NCBI GenBank assembly: GCA_000170815.1
Contig: ABCO01000002.1
Span: forward strand, 124,001 to 188,000
Direction: 5' to 3'
DNA length: 64,000 bases
From: an unidentified eubacterium SCB49
Lineage (GTDB): Bacteria; Bacteroidota; Bacteroidia; Flavobacteriales; Flavobacteriaceae
The notes under the pieces were generated by a model, which worked only from the letters and a program-made list of their open reading frames with translations, ran no database searches and was not told the origin of the DNA. Positions 34,849-44,651 of the stretch are shown here, piece after piece (the stretch's first letter is position 1; every line of letters starts with the position of its first letter). Both the position numbers and the translations under genes were made by a program.

Positions 34849-37354
34849 TCTTGAAAAATTATTAAATAAATATAGTGTAGAAATACCTATCATTCAACGA
34901 GACTATGCACAAGGTAGAGAAAATACTAAAGTTGATCGCATACGTAATGGATTCGTGGAAGCGCTTTTAAATGTTTGTTTTAGCAGTCAATCCCAAACTA
35001 TGCATTTAGATTTCATCTATGGAAAGATAGAGTCACAGTCTATTAAAAATGTTCAAGAAAGCAATTACAATCACGTTGAAAGCATCTTATCTTTTGCAAG
35101 GGCTTACACTGCTCAAACTAAAGTGGGATTGTCAGGAGATATTCCAAAAGTGAAAAGAGAACTTCTTGAATCAACAAAAGCAAAGATGATGCCCTTAGAT
35201 GGTCAACAGCGATTAACAACCCTGTGGCTTTTACATTATGTTTTATATCATCAATCAGGTCAAGATTTCCCTGAATGGATGTCAAATTTTTCATACAAAA
35301 CGAGAAAAAGCAGTGCATCTTTCACCATCGGTTTACTGACGCACAAAAAAATGGATCCCTCTATTGTGTATTCAGAAATAATTAAAAAATCGAAATGGTT
35401 TTATAAAGCTTGGACACAAGATCCAACCGTTAAGGGAATGCTTGTAATGCTAGATGAAATACAAAAACAAATACAAGACTTTTGCATTTTGAAAGAGACT
35501 ACTTTTAAAGAAGTCTCGATAAATTGTTTTAAACAGTTATCACTTATAGAGTTTAGTTTTTTAGAGTTATCTGAAATTGATGTAGCAGACGATATTTATA
35601 TCAAAATGAATGATCGAGGAAAACAATTAAGTGATTTTGAAATTTTTAAAAATGATTTGTTGGGATACCTCTCTGAACTTGTAGAAACAGAAACCAATTT
35701 AGATTTTACAAAAAAAGAGTATGATAGATATGCCAAAAATATAGATAACGAATGGCACGACCTATTTTGGGATTTAAAAGGTATTCAAAATTTTGAAATA
35801 GAAGGGACAATACATTACTATTTCTTATACTACCTTTTAATATATAAAATAATTAAAAGTAAAAAAACAGATACTGATATTGATTCTGAATATTTCTCGT
35901 CACTAGTTGGAGAAAAGCCAAGCGCAAATTTTGAACATCTAGATTTTAAAAAGTTAAAAGAATTGAAATTAATTTCTTTTGAGAGCTTACAATTTGTTTC
36001 AAAAAATTTAAAAATTTTAGAAAGCGAAAATTTAATTTTAACTGCACAAAGAATTGTTGACGGCATTAGCTTTAAAAACGAAAATAAAATAGAAATTGGT
36101 AATACTTTTCTACAACACTTTTTAAAACCGAGATTAGAAAGTCTTGGATATTACGATAGAGTTTACCATTATGCAATTAGCAACTATTTACTTTATTTTG
36201 AAAATAATTTTAACCCTGAATTATATAGAAATTGGTGTAGAGTACTTCAAAATTTGATTTATAACCAAGCATATATTCAAGACAAGAGTACTTTTGAAAC
36301 TGCAATTAAAAATGTAACTAATCTTTTAGAATGTGGCGATGATATTGAAAAGACTTTATTAGAAGAAGATCAAAATATCAGTGTGTTTTCAAGACAATTA
36401 AGCGAAGAAAAAGAAAAGATTCGTATTTACAAAAAAGTACCAGAACTTTATAATCAATTTACAAAATATGAAGGACACCCTTATTTTCATGGGCAAATAG
36501 GGTTTCTTATTGACTTATCAAAAAATGAAAATTCCAAAATCGACATTGCTAAGCTAAGTGATTATGGCGATAAATTATCCAAAATATTTCTACCAAAAAA
36601 CCTTGATAATAAAGAGTTTTTATTTGCTAGGTCATTATTAACATTCAAAAATTATTTTCATTCCAAAAGCAGTAATAGATGGCAGTTTTTTTCAAACAAT
36701 AATGCACTTAGAAATAAAGAGGAAGGTTGGAGACTACTTATGAATAAAACTAAGGAATTAGAAATTATAAAAACACTACTTGATAAAATATCAGTGGACA
36801 ATTGGGATAATGATTTACTTGAAATAATAAAAAACTATGAATCTGAACAATGGAAATATTATTTTGTAAAGGAGTCAAGATTATGGCAGCTTGGTAGTGA
36901 AAATATGTTTCGAAAGAAAAATAACAATGTTAGATTATGGAGAACTTCTAGAGGCTATGGTGAACAATATGAACTGAGAACGAAATTCCTAGAATACACT
37001 TGGGATATAGATTCTAAACCATTTAACGAAATAAAATATGTTTCTGTAAATAGTGAGCAAGACCAACCTTGCGCTTATCTTACTGGTTGGAACCGAAAAG
37101 AATTTAGTTACCATTTAGATATTAGATACTACGAGAATCAGTACGAATTACGCTTTTTAAACGTAAATAAAGTTACTAATTACAGAATAGAAAAAGAGAT
37201 TTTAATATTATTGAAAGAATTAAAATTTGAAAATGATAAAGAAAAAGGTTGGATTTATTGCATAAACTATGATGGCCGCAAAGCTGAAGATCAGAATATG
37301 AAATTAAAGATTATTGAAACTATGACCGTTTTTAATAATATCGAAGATAAATGA
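34841..37354 (+). CDS. Second DUF262 protein, 837 residues, without nuclease domain
   Basis: The ATG at 34841 is chosen; a TTG at 34835 is a weaker option. The N-terminus has PIIQRDYAQGR (16-26), the His-Asp-Phe region HLDFIYG (55-61) and DGQQRLTTLW (120-129), the DUF262 hallmark. No H-x-x-P or other DUF1524 motif is seen in the long helical C-terminus, and the last about 150 residues look like a separate beta domain. It is encoded between a DUF262-DUF1524 protein and a caspase-like protein with overlaps of 8 and 4 bp. I infer a sensor or switch for its neighbours rather than a nuclease. Confidence 0.8.
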   Translation: MYNLEKLLNKYSVEIPIIQRDYAQGRENTKVDRIRNGFVEALLNVCFSSQSQTMHLDFIYGKIESQSIKNVQESNYNHVESILSFARAYTAQTKVGLSGDIPKVKRELLESTKAKMMPLDGQQRLTTLWLLHYVLYHQSGQDFPEWMSNFSYKTRKSSASFTIGLLTHKKMDPSIVYSEIIKKSKWFYKAWTQDPTVKGMLVMLDEIQKQIQDFCILKETTFKEVSINCFKQLSLIEFSFLELSEIDVADDIYIKMNDRGKQLSDFEIFKNDLLGYLSELVETETNLDFTKKEYDRYAKNIDNEWHDLFWDLKGIQNFEIEGTIHYYFLYYLLIYKIIKSKKTDTDIDSEYFSSLVGEKPSANFEHLDFKKLKELKLISFESLQFVSKNLKILESENLILTAQRIVDGISFKNENKIEIGNTFLQHFLKPRLESLGYYDRVYHYAISNYLLYFENNFNPELYRNWCRVLQNLIYNQAYIQDKSTFETAIKNVTNLLECGDDIEKTLLEEDQNISVFSRQLSEEKEKIRIYKKVPELYNQFTKYEGHPYFHGQIGFLIDLSKNENSKIDIAKLSDYGDKLSKIFLPKNLDNKEFLFARSLLTFKNYFHSKSSNRWQFFSNNNALRNKEEGWRLLMNKTKELEIIKTLLDKISVDNWDNDLLEIIKNYESEQWKYYFVKESRLWQLGSENMFRKKNNNVRLWRTSRGYGEQYELRTKFLEYTWDIDSKPFNEIKYVSVNSEQDQPCAYLTGWNRKEFSYHLDIRYYENQYELRFLNVNKVTNYRIEKEILILLKELKFENDKEKGWIYCINYDGRKAEDQNMKLKIIETMTVFNNIEDK

Positions 37355-37902
37355 ACAAAGACAATCACATATTTGCCATTGAAGGAGAATGGGAAACCAA
37401 ACTTGATAAAGAATTAACCATCAAGTCTACTTTGACATTACTTCAAGAGGTTTGTGATATTGATTCTATTTTTAGAAAGACGAATACAGTTGAGTCGCTA
37501 TTGTCTTATTTGGATATTTCTAGAAATGCGAGTTATAAGAAGTATGGAACCGTTGTTATTGCTTCTCACGGAACTAAAAATGATTTGGAACTTAGTTCTA
37601 ACGAGATTATAACTATAGAAGAATTAGGAGAACATTGTAAAGACTATTTTGAGAATAAAATAGTCCATTTTAGCAGTTGTGGAGTGATGGAGAATGACAA
37701 GAAAATAAAATATTTCAAAAACATTACAAAAGCTAAAAGTGTTTCAGGTTTTACTAAAAATGTTAATTTTTTAGAAAGTTCTGTGTTTGACATATTGCTA
37801 TTACAGAAACTTTATGAGTTTAAAAGACCAGGTGATGTAAATAACCACTTAGAAAAAAACTATAATAGCCTCTATGAAAACTTAGGGTTTAAAATGATTT
37901 AA
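37351..37902 (+). CDS. Caspase/CHAT-like small protein
   Basis: 183 residues. The centre has VVIASHGTKNDLEL (His73) and, after a helix, KIVHFSSCGVM (Cys110), the beta-strand-His and beta-strand-Cys arrangement of caspase-fold (CHAT/C14-like) peptidases. No other domain is attached, so it is a minimal catalytic unit, smaller than usual for CHAT proteins. The ATG overlaps the stop of the large DUF262 gene (ATGA), which argues for fixed stoichiometry. It ends 17 bp before mcrB. I infer a protease effector released when the DUF262 partner senses infection. Fold assignment is by motif only and should be tested by structure prediction. Confidence 0.6.
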   Translation: MNKDNHIFAIEGEWETKLDKELTIKSTLTLLQEVCDIDSIFRKTNTVESLLSYLDISRNASYKKYGTVVIASHGTKNDLELSSNEIITIEELGEHCKDYFENKIVHFSSCGVMENDKKIKYFKNITKAKSVSGFTKNVNFLESSVFDILLLQKLYEFKRPGDVNNHLEKNYNSLYENLGFKMI

Positions 37903-37919
37903 TAAAAGAATTACAACAT

Positions 37920-40900
37920 ATGAAACTCCACGAAGATGTATTAAAAATATTACTATTATACAGATCTAATCATCCAGATTTTAATTTTATCCCGCGTAAA
38001 ATAAATAGAAATAATAAATTAAATAAGGGGTATTATTTTCAAGGCAATGATAGTTATGTTTTTGCAGGGATTATAGATAAGAGTGGGGGTTCTTATATGA
38101 CTAGGAGCTGCGGTATTTTATTTGATAAAACCAATGAGGGCTTTGATTGCAAATTTGTAGTTCAATACAAAGATGAAAAAGACCCATTGCTTTTGTCATT
38201 TTATGATGCTCTTAAATCTTTAGTACCTGGAGGTAAAAGGAATGAGTATAATGATCAATATATTTATGATATAGGTAGTATTACGATTTCAAATAGACAA
38301 TCACTTTTTGAGTTTTTGGACATTTATTTTCCTAAAATAAAAAAGCTCTGCGAAAATTCAAATATTAACGGGCTATTACTAAAAAATGAAAAATATGATT
38401 CATTAATTCAAAATATAATAAATACAGAGAACACCCCTAACTACTGGGTTTTTCAAGGAAACCCAAAAATTTACGACATTACTAATGCGCTAAAAGCAGC
38501 ACATCTAAAAAGCTGGAAAGTTGCAGCACACAAAGACAAAATTAAGAAAGGTGATAAGGTTATCATCTGGCAAACAGGAGATGAATCTGGTTGTTATGCA
38601 CTTGCTGAAGTAATAAGTGAAGTTGGAGAAATTGAAGAACAAGATTACGAAAAGTATTATTACAAAGTCGATAATGTGGAAAACGACGCTCTAAGAGTGA
38701 AGTTAAAAGTAACAGATTATGCTGCTGACAATCCAATTCTTTGGAAAACTATTAAGGAGCTAGAACAATTTAATAAATTTAAGGCAGGAAATCAAGGCAC
38801 AAACTTTAGCGCAACTAAAATTGAATTTGAAAAAATGAAGCAATTGATATTGAATAATTCTAAAAGTATAAGAGAACGATTCTCACTTTGGTTAAATGAA
38901 AAGGAAACTAGTAAAAAAGCAAAATCTTACATACGCGCTATAGATATATTAAATGAAGTCTTAAACAAAGACTTATATAAGGAAAGTAATATCATTGTTT
39001 TAAATGCTTTATATGAAGACTTACTAGAGAATCAAACAGATGTAAACGGAAAATTTGCATATAAGAAAGCCCCATCATATGGAAAAGATCGATTTTATTC
39101 AGCCGCAATAAAGTCTTTTATTAAGTTTCTAAGAGAAGTTGTGTCAGTGGAAGGCGAAGAAGAGTTTATAGAAGTCTTAAAAATATTAGGGAGGAAAGAT
39201 GTTGAAGCATATTTTAATTTTCTTGACACTATTAAAACAAAATTAAGTTTAGAGATTGATAATAATAATAATAATAATAGATTAGTTACAAGTATTTCAA
39301 GACAACGTTTAAATTTTATTGTTGGTCAACGCTATTGTTGGAATTTATATTCAAAAAATAGAAAAGGGAAGTTTGGAGTTATTTCGGCAGCAAAAATAAA
39401 TGCAACCACAGAGGATTTTGAAGGTGGGAAAAATGATGCTTTTTACACCTATGCTGCAGATCACAAATTAGCTTTTGATAATAAAGCAAGTATAATCAAA
39501 GCTATTAGTAATGAGATAGAACGAACCACTAAGTCTAGTTTTGATAAGTATAATAACACTGCTTTTGAAAAAGCGATGTTTGATATTCAATATAGAACGG
39601 AAGTTTTCGAAAAGGTTTATAGTGAAGCGATTGATTCAGTATCAATATCCTATTCGTATCGTCAATATTTGGAAAAACAAGATAATTTAAAGCAATCTCG
39701 CCGAGAGAATTATCTCGAAAATTTAACAAAAAAATTAGATAAGTATTGGGGAAAGTATTTCGATTCGGATTATGACGATTCTGATTTTTCTTTTGAAGCG
39801 CTAACTAGATTATTAACATTTAGCAAAAAAAACTACGGTACTTCGTTTAAAGGAAAGCTGTATTTTCAAGATTTCATTAAAGAATTACTGAATGACACAA
39901 AACAGAATAAAACTATGAATTCTCCAATAAATCAAATTCTTTACGGCCCTCCAGGAACTGGAAAAACTTACAAATTACAAAATGAGTATTTTTCAAAATA
40001 CACCATTAGTGAAAGCTCATTAACTAAAGAACAGTTTCTAAATAATATTGTTTCAGACCTAACTTGGTGGCAAGTTTTAGCTATAGCATTATATGATTTA
40101 AAAAAAGCAGATGCATCAAATATAGTTGATCACTATATAGTTAAAACAAAATCAAATCTAGCTAATTCTAAAAATCCAAGGACTACTATTTGGGGTAGAT
40201 TACAAGCCCACACAATTGATGATTGTGAATATGTAAAAGTATCTGACAGAAGTGAACCTCGTCTGTTCAAAAAAAATAGAGATTCATCATGGGAAATAAT
40301 ACAAGAAAACATAGATAACTTTTACCCGGAAGCTATTTCATTATTAGAAGAAACCAATAGTTTTCAACCAAGCGCAAACAAGCAAATCAAAAATTACGAA
40401 TTCGTAACCTTCCACCAATCGTTTAGCTACGAAGATTTTGTAGAAGGTATTAAACCTATTATGGAAGATGGTGAAACAGATTTAGGTTATAAAATTGAAG
40501 ATGGTGTTTTTAAAAAATTATGTAATCGCGCAAAGGCAGATCCAGAGAATAACTATGCCATATTTATTGATGAAATAAACCGTGGAAATGTATCGGCTAT
40601 TTTTGGGGAGTTAATCACATTGATTGAAAAAGATAAACGTGCAGGAGCAACAAATGCGCTAGAAGTACAATTGCCTTATTCTAAAGACAAATTTTCTGTT
40701 CCAATAAACTTACACATCTATGGAACAATGAACACAGCAGATCGCTCTGTAGAGGCACTAGACTCAGCTTTAAGAAGGCGATTTACATTTAAGGAGTTGA
40801 TGCCTAACGAAAGTTTATTATATGATAAGCAATTTGAAGATTTTACTCTTGAAGAAGTATTAAAAACTATCAATGATCGTATAGAAATTTTAGTTGATAG

Positions 40901-41195
40901 AGATCATACCATTGGGCACTCATATTTTATGGCTGTTGAATCTGGCGATACAGAATCATTATCAATAGTGTTTAAGGATAAAATAATCCCTTTATTACAA
41001 GAGTATTTTTATCACGATTATGAAAAAATAGCATTAATCTTAGGTTCAGGTTTTGTAGAAGAAAACACAAATAATGAAGTTAAGTTCGCACATTTTAAAA
41101 ACATTGAATTACCATCATTTGAAACCCAATATATTTTAAAATCAGAGGTTCTTGATATTGAGACTGCTATACATTTATTATTAAATAATAATTAA
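37920..41195 (+). CDS. mcrB: McrB-like AAA+ GTPase with EVE domain
   Basis: 1091 residues. Residues 1-170 are an unrecognised N-terminal domain. About 174-318 form an EVE domain (NYWVFQGNPKIYD, then DKVIIWQTGDESG), a reader of modified bases that replaces the DUF3578-type domain of E. coli McrB. A helical region follows. The motor has Walker A GPPGTGKT (676-683), FVTFHQSFSYEDFVEG, Walker B IFIDEINRGN (D884, E885) and the McrB signature MNTADRS (937-943). Pairs with mcrC 9 bp downstream. Longer than E. coli McrB (about 460) because of the N-terminal readers. The likely target is phage DNA carrying modified cytosine or another base bound by EVE. Confidence 0.9.
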   Translation: MKLHEDVLKILLLYRSNHPDFNFIPRKINRNNKLNKGYYFQGNDSYVFAGIIDKSGGSYMTRSCGILFDKTNEGFDCKFVVQYKDEKDPLLLSFYDALKSLVPGGKRNEYNDQYIYDIGSITISNRQSLFEFLDIYFPKIKKLCENSNINGLLLKNEKYDSLIQNIINTENTPNYWVFQGNPKIYDITNALKAAHLKSWKVAAHKDKIKKGDKVIIWQTGDESGCYALAEVISEVGEIEEQDYEKYYYKVDNVENDALRVKLKVTDYAADNPILWKTIKELEQFNKFKAGNQGTNFSATKIEFEKMKQLILNNSKSIRERFSLWLNEKETSKKAKSYIRAIDILNEVLNKDLYKESNIIVLNALYEDLLENQTDVNGKFAYKKAPSYGKDRFYSAAIKSFIKFLREVVSVEGEEEFIEVLKILGRKDVEAYFNFLDTIKTKLSLEIDNNNNNNRLVTSISRQRLNFIVGQRYCWNLYSKNRKGKFGVISAAKINATTEDFEGGKNDAFYTYAADHKLAFDNKASIIKAISNEIERTTKSSFDKYNNTAFEKAMFDIQYRTEVFEKVYSEAIDSVSISYSYRQYLEKQDNLKQSRRENYLENLTKKLDKYWGKYFDSDYDDSDFSFEALTRLLTFSKKNYGTSFKGKLYFQDFIKELLNDTKQNKTMNSPINQILYGPPGTGKTYKLQNEYFSKYTISESSLTKEQFLNNIVSDLTWWQVLAIALYDLKKADASNIVDHYIVKTKSNLANSKNPRTTIWGRLQAHTIDDCEYVKVSDRSEPRLFKKNRDSSWEIIQENIDNFYPEAISLLEETNSFQPSANKQIKNYEFVTFHQSFSYEDFVEGIKPIMEDGETDLGYKIEDGVFKKLCNRAKADPENNYAIFIDEINRGNVSAIFGELITLIEKDKRAGATNALEVQLPYSKDKFSVPINLHIYGTMNTADRSVEALDSALRRRFTFKELMPNESLLYDKQFEDFTLEEVLKTINDRIEILVDRDHTIGHSYFMAVESGDTESLSIVFKDKIIPLLQEYFYHDYEKIALILGSGFVEENTNNEVKFAHFKNIELPSFETQYILKSEVLDIETAIHLLLNNN

Positions 41196-41204
41196 TATTT
41201 CAGA

Positions 41205-42449
41205 TTGAAAACCACACAACGCATACAAGTATTTGAACATCACACCCTTTATTATGGGCGTGAGTATGATGGTGTAAAATTTCAGAAAAAACACTTTGAT
41301 GCGCTCGCTAAGTTAAATAACCTGCACGATAACAAATATTTCACATTGGTGCATAAAGGAGTGAAATTTAGCCAATATGTTGGAGTTATAAGAGTAGATG
41401 AATTGAATATTGAGGTATTACCAAAAATTGACTCAGTACGTTCTGATGATGAAGCTGTATGGCAAGGAGTGCTCATTGAAATGTTGAAGCAAACTAAAAA
41501 ACTAAAAGTACAGCAAGTAGGAAATGCACAGGTAAATAAACAGAGTATCCATTTATTAGACATTTACTTTGATTGGTTTTTAAGAGAGGTGCAGGAATTA
41601 TGCAGAAGAGGTCTTATTAAAAAATATTACAAAGAATCTAAGAATGTAAAGTCATTAAAAGGTAAGCTAGAGTTTGCGCAACACCTTAACAAAAACCTAA
41701 TACACAAAGAGCGGTTTTACACTTCTCATCAAATTTATAATAAAGACCACAAACTTCACCAAATAATCAATCAGGCTCTTGAGGTTATAGAGTTAGTCTC
41801 AAAAGGCACTTATTTATATTCTAAATGCAAAGAAGTCAGACTTAATTTTCCAGAAGTCTCTACAATTAAATGCAATGAATCAACCTTTTCAAAATTAAAT
41901 TTTAACCGTAAAAACAGTCCGTATAAAACTACTATTGAGATTGCTAGGTTGATTATTTTAAATTTTGCGCCAAATGTTTCAACTGGCTCAGAAAACATGC
42001 TTGCTTTGCTTTTTGACATGAATAACTTGTGGGAAGAGTATGTATTATTAAAACTAAAGGAAGCAACTAGGGATTTAGATATTGAAGTTCACGGACAAAA
42101 TCGTAAGCCTTTTTGGAATGGTATTACCATTCGTCCAGATATTGTGGTTAGCCAAGGCGACACCACTTGTATTATAGATACTAAATGGAAAAACAATAGA
42201 GATAACAAACCCAACACCAATGATCTGCGACAGATGTATGTCTATAATGAATATTGGCAAGGTAAAAATGCGCTACTACTCTACCCTTCTGCGTCTAAAG
42301 ATGAGTTTTTTACAGAATATTTTAATAAACCAGCAGATCATTCCTGTGGTATTTCTAAAATTAATGTTTTTAATGGTACCAAAGGTTTAGATAGCTTTTT
42401 AGGCAATCGAATTTTACAACAATTAACTGTAAATGGATTTTTAACTTAA
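41205..42449 (+). CDS. mcrC: McrC nuclease subunit
   Basis: 414 residues using a TTG start at 41205 (no suitable ATG nearby; it lies 9 bp after mcrB). The N-terminal OB-like region contains KYFTLVHKGVKFSQYVGVI. The C-terminal PD-(D/E)XK nuclease has IRPDIVV (D312) and IIDTKWK (D325, K327), the McrC pattern. McrC stimulates McrB hydrolysis and cuts DNA. Last gene of the defence run; no obvious terminator follows. Confidence 0.9.
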   Translation: MKTTQRIQVFEHHTLYYGREYDGVKFQKKHFDALAKLNNLHDNKYFTLVHKGVKFSQYVGVIRVDELNIEVLPKIDSVRSDDEAVWQGVLIEMLKQTKKLKVQQVGNAQVNKQSIHLLDIYFDWFLREVQELCRRGLIKKYYKESKNVKSLKGKLEFAQHLNKNLIHKERFYTSHQIYNKDHKLHQIINQALEVIELVSKGTYLYSKCKEVRLNFPEVSTIKCNESTFSKLNFNRKNSPYKTTIEIARLIILNFAPNVSTGSENMLALLFDMNNLWEEYVLLKLKEATRDLDIEVHGQNRKPFWNGITIRPDIVVSQGDTTCIIDTKWKNNRDNKPNTNDLRQMYVYNEYWQGKNALLLYPSASKDEFFTEYFNKPADHSCGISKINVFNGTKGLDSFLGNRILQQLTVNGFLT

Positions 42450-42540
42450 TTAGATTTATAACTGGAATAGCTATATTAGATAGATGCTTAACATATGTCA
42501 TCAAAAACATCTAATAAATAAGTTATTAAACTTCCTTTAA

Positions 42541-42872
42541 TTATTCAAACCATTTATTTTTCATTGTGTACTCAGTAGCTATTTGATGCATTTCATCTTT
42601 GGTTATTTGCCTTCCCTTTATCATCCATTCATCTATTTTAATTTTTCAAAGTAAAGTTTTTTACCCTTTCTTATATGAGGTATTTTTCTAGAGCTTGTAT
42701 GATGATAAATTGTACCCTTAGATAAATTAAGATATAATGATAACTCTTCTACAGTCATAAATTTTGAGGGGTGATTTTCATCAGTAAGACAATTAGAATC
42801 ATTAACTAATTTTTCAAGTAAATTTTCAATTGAGTCAAGACGACTTACAATAAGTTCAAAAGGATTATCCAT
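42541..42872 (-). pseudogene. Excisionase-like HTH gene with a frameshift
   Basis: The start at 42872 gives a small helix-turn-helix protein (coiled N-terminus, then VEELSLYLNLSKGTIYHHTSSRKIPHIRKGKKLYF) of the type next to Bacteroidota integrases. It stops at FEKLK (TAG at 42633-42635). Adding one A to the AAAA run just before the stop restores a frame that reads IDEWMIKGRQITKDEMHQIA...KNKWFE to 42541, exactly the usual tail of this family (IDEW...GR..T..E). So a single-base loss, or a programmed shift in the A run, truncates the gene by about 30 codons. The truncated 79-residue product keeps the HTH and may still bind DNA. Confidence 0.75.
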
Positions 42873-43415
42873 AATATTATGTTTAAAGTTATTTGTACAG
42901 GTTCAAATTGTATGTAATATTTTACATTTTATTAAAAATAAACATATAAAATAACACAAAAAAAAACACCCAATCAGATACCAAAAAACATAAGCGTATT
43001 CATCATATAAAAGTGGTTATTTCACCCCAGAAAAACTTCTTTACCCAACTAACAAAAATGACTCATTTCACACCAAAAAATATCACCAGATCAAAAAACA
43101 ACTATAAATCATTTTAAAGATTTATACTCAAAAATCGTTATTTATTACAAACCTTACAAAAATCAAACAGCATCAAAAAACGAATTTACTGGGCTTACAG
43201 AGCATCCAGCACAAATTCCTTACAAAAAAATAACGTCTTAAGTCACTACATATCAGGTGTTTAAAAACACAAAAACCAACATTTTAGTGTTTTTTACGTT
43301 TTTTGTAAGGAATCACACAAACGTAATGTAACGATGATACCAATAAACACAGTACCTAACAAGATTCCTTACAAAAAATACAAAATTTTGGAAAAAAAGT
43401 CGCACCTCCACACAT
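42873..43415. repeat. Right-end noncoding region with CCTTACAAAA repeats
   Basis: 543 bp between the excisionase-like gene and the integrase stop. CCTTACAAAA occurs at 43152-43161, 43218-43227, 43301-43310 (reverse) and 43367-43376. The last three extend to the 13-mer ATTCCTTACAAAA, as does 17807-17819 at the left end. The rest is A-rich and without ORFs. Likely binding sites for integrase, excisionase or a replication protein. Confidence 0.65.
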
Positions 43416-44594
43416 TTAAAAATCAAAATCTACAGAAGCTAACAATTCATCTTTATCATATCTTCTTGGTGTATAACTTTCAGTGATTTTTATATCATGA
43501 TGTCTTGCTTGATCTCTAATTTTAATGAGCGATAAATTAAGTAAAAATAGTTGTGTAATTCCAGTATCTTTTAGCGAGTAAAATTGATATTCATCTTTAA
43601 ATTTTAATGCCTTTCTTAAATTACTCCATGTATCACTTACTTTTTTTGGTTTTAATTTTTTAGTACCTGGCAAAAAGTTCTTTTCAGAAAAAAGATACAT
43701 ATCATTTGTCGATCCATTTATGTGATTTGCTAACAAATGGATTAACTTTTTTGGTATAGTAACCGTTTCATCTTTTTTATTTTTACTTATGGAAGCAGGT
43801 AGGTTAATCACACCATCAATAAGTTTTACATCTTTCACTTTTAATTTAGTAAGTTCAGTTCTTCTTATAAAACAGAAATAAATACAAAGACATAATGTTA
43901 AGTAAGGGACATTAGTTTTCTTTAAATAAGAAAATATTTTTTTTCTTGTTTCTGAATCAATTAATTCACGCTTCTTTTTGGCTACTACTTTTGTAGGGAT
44001 CCTACCAATATTATTTTTAGCTATAAAAGATTGGTCTACCATATAATTTGACAAAGTATTACACCATCGCAAATAATTGTTTACAGTACGGGAACTAAGA
44101 CCTTTTTCAAAATATTTATGGTCAAGATATTTCACAACAAACTGCCTATTAAATTGAATACAAAAAATTTCATCTTGCTTAGTATCCTTTATATACTCTA
44201 ATAGAATATTTGAAAAACTATTATAGCTCTTGTAAGTATCTGGCCTAATAGCATCTTTAGCTAGAAGCTTTTCATTGTCATCAATGTATTTTTTAATAGC
44301 ATTAACTAGCAACTCGTGCTCACCTTTCGCTGTACCGTCTGTATAAGGCGTCCAGCCCTCGGCTAATTTTTCATTTATGCTAGCACACAATCGTTTTGCA
44401 AATCGCAGTCTATCTGTCTTATTTGCCATTTTCTTAACACGCTTACGAAATCGTTTCATTCTATCTGTACCTGGTTCTCTAACACGGTACACGATACGCC
44501 ATTCGTTGCTGCTTGTAAGGTTCTGTAATTCTGCTGGTTCGTAGTCTGTAAAAGCTACTCTACGTGAAGGAAGTAAATTTTGAGTTTGGTTCAT
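43416..44594 (-). CDS. Tyrosine integrase of the island
   Basis: 392 residues from the ATG at 44592-44594 (MNQTQNLLPS). A longer frame to 44669 would read through the TTGTCCC repeat and is rejected. The N-terminal arm-binding and core-binding domains reach to about residue 205. The catalytic domain has the first Arg in CFIRRTELTKLKV, the Lys of the beta hairpin region, a divergent box LKDTGITQLF in place of HxLRH, and RHHDIKITESYT with the nucleophile Tyr near the end. This is the phage-integrase SAM-like family of Bacteroidota islands. It lies 113 bp from tRNA-fMet, pointing away from it, and is responsible for the insertion. All catalytic parts are present except the atypical H-x-x-R box. 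Confidence 0.88.
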   Translation of the reverse strand: MNQTQNLLPSRRVAFTDYEPAELQNLTSSNEWRIVYRVREPGTDRMKRFRKRVKKMANKTDRLRFAKRLCASINEKLAEGWTPYTDGTAKGEHELLVNAIKKYIDDNEKLLAKDAIRPDTYKSYNSFSNILLEYIKDTKQDEIFCIQFNRQFVVKYLDHKYFEKGLSSRTVNNYLRWCNTLSNYMVDQSFIAKNNIGRIPTKVVAKKKRELIDSETRKKIFSYLKKTNVPYLTLCLCIYFCFIRRTELTKLKVKDVKLIDGVINLPASISKNKKDETVTIPKKLIHLLANHINGSTNDMYLFSEKNFLPGTKKLKPKKVSDTWSNLRKALKFKDEYQFYSLKDTGITQLFLLNLSLIKIRDQARHHDIKITESYTPRRYDKDELLASVDFDF

Positions 44595-44632
44595 TTTTTT
44601 TTTACCTAAACCACTACGGTTCACGCAAAAGA

Positions 44633-44651
44633 TTGTCCCAAATTTGTCCCG
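44633..44651. repeat. 19-bp TTGTCCC repeat near attR
   Basis: TTGTCCCAAATTTGTCCCG differs by one base from 17463-17481 near attL. Two TGTCCC units are 10 bp apart. Candidate arm-type integrase site. Confidence 0.55.
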
